From the NCBI RefSeq assembly GCF_000417875.1, contig NW_006920875.1, positions 674,750 through 696,729 of the forward strand: DNA of 21,980 nucleotides, in the 5' to 3' direction. Source of the DNA: Pseudozyma flocculosa PF-1 (taxonomy: Eukaryota > Basidiomycota > Ustilaginomycetes > Ustilaginales > Ustilaginaceae). Under the pieces are notes generated by a model, which searched no databases, was not told the origin of the DNA, and worked only from the letters and a program-made list of their open reading frames with translations. Shown piece after piece: positions 9,133 through 16,816 of the stretch (position 1 is the first letter of the stretch; every line of letters starts with the position of its first letter). A program made the translations under genes and the position numbers.

Positions 9133-9717
9133 GGTCCCGCACGCCACCGTTCTGCTACCACTCAGCCCCGGCCGCGCGGAGTGCCGGGCGGCCGATTGGC
9201 TCAGTCTTTCAGGTCGTCGCCGGCGGCGACCGCACGCCATCGGCACCCTCACCGCCCCGCTCGCCGAGACGAGGTGGGCCTGCGGCCACGCCCGACTTCA
9301 TGTGCGGCGACCCGTCCCGCCACCCACAGAGGTCGACTTGACTTGGCAAGCCCCGGTCGTCGACCTCGTCCGCGCAATCAGCCTGGCACGAGGAAGTCCG
9401 TGGCGACGAGCCCGCCCGATCTCCGGTTTGCTCCAGCCGACCCACCTGGCCAAGCTTCCTCGGTTCCTTCCCACCGCCTCATCTCGTTCGCAGCCCGGAA
9501 CGCTCGGTCGACTCCGTCACCTGGAAGCTGTTACGACCCCGTTGGGAACGCAGCGAGTGTCTCTCGGGCCCGGATGCGCTTATAAAGCGAGCCTGAGCAG
9601 GCTGTCGAAGGGTCTCTCCACCTGCTTCCCTTCGGCCAAGCATCCAAAGCCTCGTTCTCACCGTCCTTCCCTCCGACGAGACTACACTCCAGCCCTCGCC
9701 GCCACCTCCTACCCACG
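9133..9717 (+). other. Intergenic stretch and promoter of secreted protein A
   Basis: No gene is supported between the helicase stop and secreted protein A. It contains a clear TATA box (9581) and, from about 9600 to the start codon, a pyrimidine-rich leader. The helicase 3' UTR must lie in the left part. Confidence 0.55.
9581..9587 (+). promoter_or_regulatory. TATA box of secreted protein A
   Basis: TATAAAG lies 137 bases before the ATG in an otherwise GC-rich region. The same spacing is seen for paralogue B (138) and nearly so for C (122). Confidence 0.6.
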
Positions 9718-10866
9718 ATGGCACCGTTTCGCCTCTGGGCCGCACTCATCGGCACGGCGCTCTTGCCTGCCGCCTTTGCGCCTTCGCCCGAGCCGCTGTG
9801 GAACGCCATGCATGACGCCGCTGCCGAGGCGGAGCCCGCCGTGAGCGGTCACTTTGCGCCTGCCATGTCCGCCGGCGAGCACGACCCGCGCTGGTATGGC
9901 GGCTTGCCGGCCGGCTACGAGCAGACCGGCGCCAACTACCAGCGCTATGGTCATGACTATGGCCACGACCATGGATATGGCGGCGGCTTCTACGCGTCGC
10001 CTCATCCGAACGAAGGCCAAGGCCTCGGCAACATCCGCTGGTCGCCTGAACGCTCCAACTTTGACTGGAGTGTGCAGCCACCTCCGTCGTCTCCCGGCTC
10101 GGTTCCCGATCTCGACGGCCACTACGGCCTGCCGTCACCCGCCCCGATGACTGAGCCAGTCTCGCCCCGCGATCCGTGGTCGCATCAGCATGTCGGCGGC
10201 AGCGGTGACGAGGACGACCAGACGGTGGGCGCCTGGCGGCAGGACCCGCACGCTGGCGCGGACCAGGAGATGGATCCTGGTCGATATGCTGGCCCCTCTT
10301 CGTCACCAGCACGCGCTGATTTCGCCCCCGCCGTGTCCGGACAGCCGGAGCTCAAGTCCGCATGGGATAACTTCGTCGCGTCCAGGGGCGCGGCCAACAT
10401 CTTTTCAGCGGAAGCGGTGCGGCGCCTGCCCCGTATCGCGCTATGGAACGATGCCAGAGTCTCGCTGCAAAAGGTGTGGGCCAGCCCGGAGCAGAACGAG
10501 CTTGTGCTCGACGTCGTCAAGGCGTGGTATCGATCCTGGAAGATCGGACACTCGAACCTCGAAGAGGAGCTGCGCGGCATCACGCCGATGCAGATGTCAT
10601 GGTCTAACGACAAGCTCCTTGCCGCTTACAACCGGTACCAACACGTGCTCGAAATCGACGCGGATATGGCGTGGCAGGTGCTGAGCGCGCCCAAGTTGTT
10701 CTTCTTTGACCCGAGCCGGGAATACCGGATCGTGCTCGCCGGGCCCAACTCCATCGGCAAAGGACGCAGAGGCCACGCCTTCAGGGCCGTCGCCCTTCCG
10801 CGCGACAGGTCGCTACCCGCCATCTTCTTTCACCTGATCCAGGTACCGGCTTCGCTGCTCGACTAG
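9718..10866 (+). CDS. Secreted protein A of tandem family, 382 aa
   Basis: First of four paralogues; no named family was recognised. Residues 1-21 are a signal peptide (MAPFRLWAALIGTALLPAAFA, likely cleaved before PSPEP). Next come the N-terminal family motif LW..MHDAAAEAE (27-39) with GHFAP..SAGEH (44-55), a Gly/Tyr/His-rich stretch YGHDYGHDHGYGGGFY (77-92), the RWSP motif (107-110, here RWSPERSNFD and so the most diverged of the four), a Pro/Ser-rich and acidic linker (120-210), and the conserved C-terminal domain (215-382). That domain contains NIFSAEAVRRLP, KVWASPEQNELVLD, LEEELRGI, LFFFD (327-331) and YRI (336-338), and ends LPAIFFHLIQVPASLLD. There is no cysteine anywhere. It has one exon, like paralogue C. 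A role as a secreted or apoplastic effector is inferred from secretion, tandem duplication and divergence; a cell-surface protein is the alternative. Confidence 0.85.
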   Translation: MAPFRLWAALIGTALLPAAFAPSPEPLWNAMHDAAAEAEPAVSGHFAPAMSAGEHDPRWYGGLPAGYEQTGANYQRYGHDYGHDHGYGGGFYASPHPNEGQGLGNIRWSPERSNFDWSVQPPPSSPGSVPDLDGHYGLPSPAPMTEPVSPRDPWSHQHVGGSGDEDDQTVGAWRQDPHAGADQEMDPGRYAGPSSSPARADFAPAVSGQPELKSAWDNFVASRGAANIFSAEAVRRLPRIALWNDARVSLQKVWASPEQNELVLDVVKAWYRSWKIGHSNLEEELRGITPMQMSWSNDKLLAAYNRYQHVLEIDADMAWQVLSAPKLFFFDPSREYRIVLAGPNSIGKGRRGHAFRAVALPRDRSLPAIFFHLIQVPASLLD

Positions 10867-11704
10867 CTCAACACTGAAGACCTCTGGAGATGACACCCAG
10901 CGGCTATCGCTCTCCCAGCCGACACCTCGCGATCGGTGCCGTCGTCGGTCGTTCGGGCAAGACGACAGGGGTGCCAGTGGCAGAGACCGGGGCGGCAGCA
11001 GGGCGGGCCTGGCCCCACGGTGGGCAGCGTGCAGTGCGGGGTCCAAGGAGATCAGATCTTTCTGGGCGGTTTGGATGCGTAGAGTCAGAGGAAGGGGTGT
11101 CTTGTGTTCCAGAGTTGCTAGCGGTCCCAATTCATCCGACACTCTCGACAACCTGGAGCGATGTCCAACGACATCCGGCCGTGAGGCCAGACCCCGTCCA
11201 TGCCTGACTGTCCATACCGCGACAGCACATCCGCACCGCCTCCCTCCTCGCCACGATCTCTCATCGACGCCGACGCGCCGACGCGGCCAAGATGGACGAA
11301 TGGCCCGCGGCCGGATGGTGCGGCGAGACGGGGCGTAGCGATGCAGCGCAGTAGCAGCAGGCTAGGCGTATGTATGTGGGCCCGCGGCGGACCTTACGCC
11401 CCGAGCAAGGCGACCAGCGGGCCTGGTTTCTCTTGCCAGCCCCGACCAGCTCGCACCATGGCACGCAAGTCCCGCCGCTTGATCAAGCACGCCCAACCGA
11501 GCAAGAAACAAACGAAGGGGCTCTGCCATGCGTCCTCGAGGCGTGCCCGGAAAGTCTCGGCGCGGGTATATGTATAGCAAGGACGCAAGCAAGCAACGAT
11601 GGCAGAGTCGACCGACTAAGAGGCAGGCAGCTAACCCCTCGTGAACCAAGCACCCGCGACGTCCGCCTCCCTCGACCGCTGCCGCTACCACCGCGACGTC
11701 CAGG
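10867..11704 (+). other. Intergenic stretch between A and B
   Basis: No gene is supported. Open frames on both strands overlap and are Arg/Ser/Pro-rich without motifs. The right part contains the TATA-like element of B and a pyrimidine-rich leader from about 11640. Confidence 0.55.
11567..11576 (+). promoter_or_regulatory. TATA-like element of secreted protein B
   Basis: TATATGTATA lies 138 bases before the ATG, the same spacing as the TATA box of A. It is the only AT-rich word of this kind close upstream. Confidence 0.55.
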
Positions 11705-13264
11705 ATGGCGCCCTTCCGCCTGTGCGCTGCGGTGCTTGCCGTATCGGCCGCCCTCCTCCTTTCCCCTGCCCTCGCACCTCCTCCATACCCACAACGACTA
11801 TGGAACGGCCTGTACGACATCAGCTCCGGAGCAGAATCGTTTGCCGCCGACCACTTTGCGAACGCCGTGACGACTGGCGAGCACCAAGGCGCAGCAGGCT
11901 GGCCACGCTACCACGACTACGGTGTGCCGTCAGACCATGGCGCGCAGCCAGGTACCTCAACCAGCGGCGGCTACCAGCACTTGGGCCATGGCGAAGGCTA
12001 CCGCTCGGCAGCCCCATCGCGTGGCAACCCCTGGATGCGGGCGGGCTATGGAGAAGCTCCCGCGTACCAGCAGGTGAGTCGCACCACGACGGACCTCTTC
12101 GGCTGTCCGCGGCTCGCGTGATCCCGTGCTGCACACGGCACTGGCGCTGATTCGCACTCGCACACCTTTGTTGGCCAACCACCACCATCCACTCGCCGTC
12201 CTTCTTCCATCGCACCTTTGCCGCTTGCCGCTACACAGTCGACGGAGCAGTCCGAGCGCTACCCCGCCCTGCGCTGGTCGCCGGAACCGTCGTACTTTGG
12301 CTCGAACTCTCACCCGCTCTCCCCGTCACCTCAGCCCTTCGATGACTTCGACGCCCCGTACCGCTCGCCGGATTTTGGTCACGCCGAGAGCTATGCGTCC
12401 GGTGGCCACGGTCCCAACGACGGCGATGCGAGCCTCGGTCGCGTCCCAGTCGACCACGACGCCCTCCTAGCCGACTTTGAGGCATGGCACGCGCGGCAAG
12501 GCCACGCCACCGCCTCGTCACCGGCGGGCCGTGGCAGCACCGGCAGAGCTGGCGGAGAGATGGGACGAGCCCTTGTGGTGCCGCATTGGCGCCAGATTCC
12601 GCACGCGGACGAAGCCGAGCAGATGTCGCCTGTCCGTCACCTGGCGGGCGCCATCGAGACCACCCCGGCCTACGTTGGCGTCGATGCCTTCGAATCCGAC
12701 TACGCCGCCTCCAAGGCGAGGATGGACGCCCTGCTCGACTCGCTGCACGCCGACGACATCTTCTCGGCCCAGCTGGCTCGACGGCTCCCGCCAATCACCG
12801 TAGAGGGGCACGAGAACAAGATGCGCCTGAGAAAGGCGTGGGCGTCGGCCGAGCAGACCAGCCTCATCGTCGACGCCATCCGGGAACGGTACCGGATCGA
12901 ACTGGACGGACTGCCGGACCTCGACGAGCAGCTGCGCGCCATCGAGTTCACAGCCGGCACGTGGGACGTGCAGAAGCTGCTGCAGCTCATCCGCAACCAC
13001 CGAAAGGCGCTCGATCCGGGCGCCCTGAGGGCGTGGGAGTACATGGGGCGGACGCGATCGTTCTACTTCGACGCCGGCGGCTACAGGATCAAGGCCGCCG
13101 GCCCCAGGAGAAACGACGAGCGGTCGACCGAGAGGCTCTACAACATCGTCGCCTTTCCCCTCGACCGGGACGAGTCGCTGCCCGTCATCTACTTTTTGCC
13201 CATCAAGGTGCCAGACTCGCTGCCCAAACGGCGCTTTCTCCGAGGTGGAACTGGCGTCGCCTGA
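11705..13264 (+). CDS. Secreted protein B of tandem family, 464 aa, one intron
   Basis: Second paralogue, of unknown function. Exon 1 is 11705-12073 (123 codons) and exon 2 is 12239-13264. Residues 1-24 are a signal peptide (MAPFRLCAAVLAVSAALLLS.., likely cleaved after PALA); its first six residues are identical to A. Then come RLWNGLYDISSGAE (31-44), HFANAVTTGEHQG (50-62), a Gly/Tyr/His-rich stretch (66-118), the RWSPEPSYFGSN motif (135-146) directly after the splice junction, PQPFDDFDAPYRSP (154-167), a variable linker, and the C-terminal domain (about 280-455). The domain shows DDIFSAQLARRLP (295-307), RKAWASAEQTSLIVDAIRERYR (321-342), LDEQLRAIEF, SFYFDAGGYRI (397-407), and VAFP (427-430) with SLPVIYF (436-442). 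The only Cys (7) lies in the signal. Without splicing the frame stops at 12121, giving a 138-aa secreted fragment. B shares more N-terminal detail with D (RLC, APP.P.RLW, TGE.QG) than with A or C. Confidence 0.85.
12074..12238 (+). other. Phase-0 intron of secreted protein B (165 nt)
   Basis: The donor is GTGAGT after CAGCAG and the acceptor is CACAG before TCGACG. A CTGAT branch-like word occurs at 12147-12151. The first 19 bases closely match the start of the intron in D, beyond what splice consensus requires. Splicing joins two frames that both match the family, which is strong support for the intron. Confidence 0.85.
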
Positions 13265-13611
13265 GCGGCATCGGCGTCGTCGTCGTCGCAGGGGTCGCTT
13301 GGCCAGCGTGCCTGGAAATCGACGCCGTCAAGAGACAAGGGTGGGGTTGCCTAGCTTAGTCCTGGTCTAGGAGGTCGGTGCTGGGCCGGTGAGGTTTGGA
13401 GAGTCAGAGGACGGGCCGTAGGTGGGAGAAGGGTGTCGCTGTCGTGACGCCTTGGCAGTATCCTCGAGCGTCGCCGGTGTTGACGGCCGAAACATCGCCG
13501 TCGTAGTGCATTGCAGGCGCGGAGCAGCCATGTCCGTCCCATCTCCCCGGTGACTCGCAGCGGGGACCAGCAACGACATGGTGCGTCGGCCAGGCATATG
13601 TTAGACCTTGC

Positions 13612-13684
13612 ACCGCCCGTCCGCCCGCGCCGCCCGTCCGCTCGCGCCGCCCGCCCGCCCGCTTGCCCGCTTGCCCGCTCATCC
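13612..13684. repeat. CCGCCCGT / GCTTGCCC low-complexity tandem run
   Basis: Short words CCGCCCG, TCCGCCCG, CGCCGCCCGT and GCTTGCCC follow each other with few interruptions. This is a simple-sequence run with no coding potential of note. Confidence 0.75.
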
Positions 13685-14261
13685 ACACCATACGTCTGCT
13701 CTGTCCAAACAGTCGTCCGCCCCGCCTCGACCGTCCGTTGATGCGGAGACGATGCTGAAGCGAGCAGACGATGCGGCGTCCAAGCATGGCCAACGTGCTC
13801 TGAAGCTGATCTTGGCCCCCAACCGCGCTTTCGACCCGAGGCGTATCGCTCACGGCATCCTCCGCCGTCTCTGCCTCGACCTCGACACGCCGGACCGCAG
13901 AGTCGGGCCGGTCTTGCTGCAATAGCCAGCCACAAACACGCCACCCTGCCCGCCGCCAAGCCCCGAGCAGTCATCAATGGCCATCGTCCCCACCCGGACG
14001 AGGCAGCATGCATCGCCACACTTCATCTCGCGTCACGTGTGCCTCCCCGTTGCATCGAGGTGGGTCATGCTCCTCCTCGGGCAAAATGACCTCGGCAACT
14101 CATCTCTTGGAGATGAAGTCGATTGGGCTGGACGCGGACGATGGCCTCGACCTCGTTTGCTGCAAGGCTCCGTTCCGGGAAGCAGCAGCACGGCCTTGAC
14201 GCTGCTCCTCGGGACACACGAGGAGAGACCGCCTCCTTTGGGGATGATGCCTCGACGAAGG

Positions 14262-14271
14262 TATGTATAAG
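14262..14271 (+). promoter_or_regulatory. TATA-like element of secreted protein C
   Basis: TATGTATAAG lies 122 bases before the start codon of C. It is close in sequence to the B element (TATATGTATA) and similar in spacing to both A and B. Confidence 0.5.
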
Positions 14272-14383
14272 GCAGCTCGTCAAGGGCCAGCTTCTATCCT
14301 CGACAATCATCACGGCCTTGCCCTCACTGTCGCTATACGATCGATCCTTCTCCTTCCATCCCTCGTCGCCATCCTCAGTCAAG

Positions 14384-15895
14384 ATGGCAGCAGGCCGCTT
14401 GTACGCCACTTTACTCGCCGCGGCCCTGCTGCCCTGCGCGCTTGCGCCATCGCCTCAGCAGATGTGGGATGCTGCCCACGGCGTCGCTGCGCACGCAGAG
14501 CCCGTCTTCACCGGCCACGTCGCACCCTTCGTCTCGAGCGGCCAACGTCAAGCCCAACCCTCGATGGCCAACTTTCCCGCCCATTACACGGCCGATGCTT
14601 TCGCACAGCCGGCAGCCGGATACCCGCACGCTGGCTATGGTCACGGCTACGGCTACGGCGGCGACTACTACCCGACTGCCCCTTCGCCCGCTGGCGACAA
14701 CGACGCCTATCCCGACATACGCTGGTCGCCCGAGCCGTCGTACTTTGACTCAAACGTGCGGCCGCTGCCGTCGTCTCCCCGCCCGTTCCCGGACTACGGC
14801 AGTCCCCGCCGCTCGCCGTCGCCTCCCCCGGCCTATCCCGAGCACGTTCGCGTGCTCGACAGCGCTCGTCGCTCGCCGTCGCCCATCGCTTTCAGCCCTG
14901 AGCACTACGACGCCATCGACAGATTGTACCGCCTGCCGTTGACCCCTCGTGCGCAGCGCTGGTCGCCTGGACCGACCGCCCCCGACAACGACTGGCAGCC
15001 AGTTCCCCAAGCCCCGCAGCCCTTCAACGCCTTCGACGCTCCTTACCGCTTGCCATCGTCCCCTCCGATCGAGCGCCAAGCCCCTCTTGACCGTTGGTCG
15101 CCCCTGACATACCACTCACACACTGGACCGCGACCTGCTCCGACAGGTCACGTCGAAGACCACGGCGAGGTGGCGGCGACGAGCAGCGGTCCCCACGCGC
15201 AGCAGGCGTCGCCTCCTCCCGCATCCCCGGACCGGGCCGCAGGGCAATCCTTGTCGACGCTCCACCTCAGCCGGCCGCTCACCACTGTCGGTCCCGACCC
15301 GCAGCTGCGGTCGCACATGAACGCCTTCATCGCCTCGCTCGATGCCGACGGCATCTTTTCGCTCGGCGCGGCCCGGCAGCTCGAGGTGATGTCGTCCAAG
15401 CGCCATGACGGCCGGACGTACGTCAAGGTGCTCGCCAGCGAGGCGCAGACGGATCTCGTCATCGCCGCCATCCGGGAGCGATTCCGGACCTCGCTCGGCT
15501 CGTCTGCCGCAGTCGAGGACCAGCTGCTCCTGATTCGGCCTCGGCCCATGCGTTGGACCTCGACGGAAGCCAAGACGTACTACCAGGACCACAAAGCGGT
15601 CCTCGACTTTGACGATGCGATGCAGTGGGCGCACAGGGCGGAGAAGTGGTCGTTTTTCTTTGATGCCGGCGCCTACAGGATCGAGGTTGTCGGCCCGCAC
15701 TGGGCCGCTGGAGAGCACGATCTCCTCTTCTACAAGGTCATCGCCATCCCCAAACGTGCAGGCATCGCCCGCATCGGCGGCGGCCGAGGAAGAGGGAGCG
15801 AGGCCCCGGTCATCTTCTTTGGCCTGATCCAGGGTCCCATGCCCTTGCTCAGCCTGCAGAAACTGGCGCGGCCGGCTCGTATCCGCGTCGTCTGA
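14384..15895 (+). CDS. Secreted protein C of tandem family, 503 aa
   Basis: Third and longest paralogue, one exon. The frame is open upstream to 14123, but ATG 14384 was chosen because it gives a signal peptide (MAAGRLYATLLAAALLPCALA, likely cleaved before PSPQQ) and follows the TATA-like element by a normal distance. Then come MWDAAHGVAAHAEP (27-40), GHVAPFVSSGQ (44-54), HAGYGHGYGYGGDYY (82-96) and RWSPEPSYFDSNV (113-125). The middle is expanded: RRSPSP occurs at 142-147 and 162-167, and RWSP recurs at 192-195 and 237-240, the second copy followed by PQPFNAFDAPYRLP, close to the matching part of B. The C-terminal domain (about 305-490) has ADGIFSLGAARQLE, KVLASEAQTDLVIAAIRERFR (348-368), VEDQLLLI, SFFFDAGAYRIEVVGPH (423-439) and APVIFFGLIQGP. 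The only Cys (18) is in the signal. The N-terminal half is most like A (APSP start, xIRWSP, GYGG.[FY]Y). Function is unknown; secreted effector-like by inference. Confidence 0.85.
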   Translation: MAAGRLYATLLAAALLPCALAPSPQQMWDAAHGVAAHAEPVFTGHVAPFVSSGQRQAQPSMANFPAHYTADAFAQPAAGYPHAGYGHGYGYGGDYYPTAPSPAGDNDAYPDIRWSPEPSYFDSNVRPLPSSPRPFPDYGSPRRSPSPPPAYPEHVRVLDSARRSPSPIAFSPEHYDAIDRLYRLPLTPRAQRWSPGPTAPDNDWQPVPQAPQPFNAFDAPYRLPSSPPIERQAPLDRWSPLTYHSHTGPRPAPTGHVEDHGEVAATSSGPHAQQASPPPASPDRAAGQSLSTLHLSRPLTTVGPDPQLRSHMNAFIASLDADGIFSLGAARQLEVMSSKRHDGRTYVKVLASEAQTDLVIAAIRERFRTSLGSSAAVEDQLLLIRPRPMRWTSTEAKTYYQDHKAVLDFDDAMQWAHRAEKWSFFFDAGAYRIEVVGPHWAAGEHDLLFYKVIAIPKRAGIARIGGGRGRGSEAPVIFFGLIQGPMPLLSLQKLARPARIRVV

Positions 15896-16816
15896 GCCGT
15901 TCCGGCATCGAGGGGAGTCTCAGGTCGTCGGGCGAACCAGCCGTCAGATGTCGTAGCACCGAGTCAGGTAGACGAGAGGAGACGGCCTTCGTAGTTTGCG
16001 AGCGTACGGTAGCAGAGTAGGAGACCGAGCAGCGGCCGCACCGCACCGAAGCAAGCGGGCTAGGCAAGACGTAGATGCAGACGCAGAGGAGTACACAGGG
16101 CCCTCCAGCCTCTCAACATCGCGGCGACAACAGTCTGCAGTAGCAGCAGCGGCGAGAGTTCATGTTTCTGTTGCTCCGCCCCATTTGCACCGTCCATCTC
16201 CGTCGTCGGCCTCTCGGCGACGCAGCGACCGCGACAGAGTCCTTGACTGAGGAACAGGCTAGGCTAGGCAAGGTCGCGCGACGGAGCACGGCCAAGGCAT
16301 CGAAGGCTGGGCCGAGTACGGTCGACGATGCTCGTGAGCCCGCGGCCACGGTCATACGAATATTCTTTGCATCTTGCGCCCCGAGCTGACCTGCCACAAG
16401 GCTCAGGAAAGCAATAGCCCCGACGAGCACTAGTGAGACGAACACGAAGCCCACGGACGGCCGGCGACGACCAATCACGCAGGTCCCGAGATGAAGCTGC
16501 CCTGCACTGCTCTGAGGCCTCATCTATCGATCAAGCCGGACATTGTCCTCGTTTCACTTCAACGGGGCGAGATGAGTTCAGGAAAGCGCAACACATCCAT
16601 GCCTCCGCCGAGCTCGGCCGAGGAGGAAGGATGAGCCTCGAGAAGGTCGCTCTCCCTCTGATTCACCTTGCAAGAAGCCGTTCCCCTGCTCTCCTCTTTT
16701 CCACCACCACCACCACCACCACCAACATCACCATCACCGCAAGCTTCGCCTTTGCAGTCACGAGAGATCAGCGACACACTCCACCAGCCTTGCGCACGAC
16801 CTCGGCGCCGCTCAAG
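15896..16816 (+). other. Intergenic stretch between C and D
   Basis: No gene is called. A minus-strand frame at 16113-16523 (136 codons) contains one hydrophobic segment (VFVSLVLVGAIAFLSLVAG) but is otherwise basic and featureless. The right end is pyrimidine-rich with a CAC microsatellite just before D. No TATA box lies 100-150 bases before D, unlike A, B and C. Confidence 0.5.
16701..16724. repeat. CAC trinucleotide microsatellite
   Basis: About eight CCA/CAC units lie in the leader region of D, roughly 95-115 bases before the start codon, followed by imperfect CAT/CAC units to about 16738. Confidence 0.85.

Larger units (their letters stand above)
13265..14383 (+). other. Intergenic stretch between B and C
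   Basis: The longest spacer inside the cluster. It holds a CCGCCCGT/GCTTGCCC low-complexity run (13612-13684), a CACGTG palindrome at 14034-14039, and the TATA-like element of C. A short plus frame at 13752-13925 (57 codons, starting MLKRADDAASKHGQR) reads like protein but matches nothing I recognise. No gene is called. Confidence 0.5.

Noticed and set aside
7339..9252. 637-codon minus-strand frame opposite the helicase
   Set aside because: The plus strand carries all helicase motifs; the antisense frame is a composition shadow.
14034..14039. CACGTG palindrome as a regulatory site of gene C
   Set aside because: A single six-base match about 350 bases upstream is expected by chance in GC-rich DNA, and it is not repeated before the paralogues.
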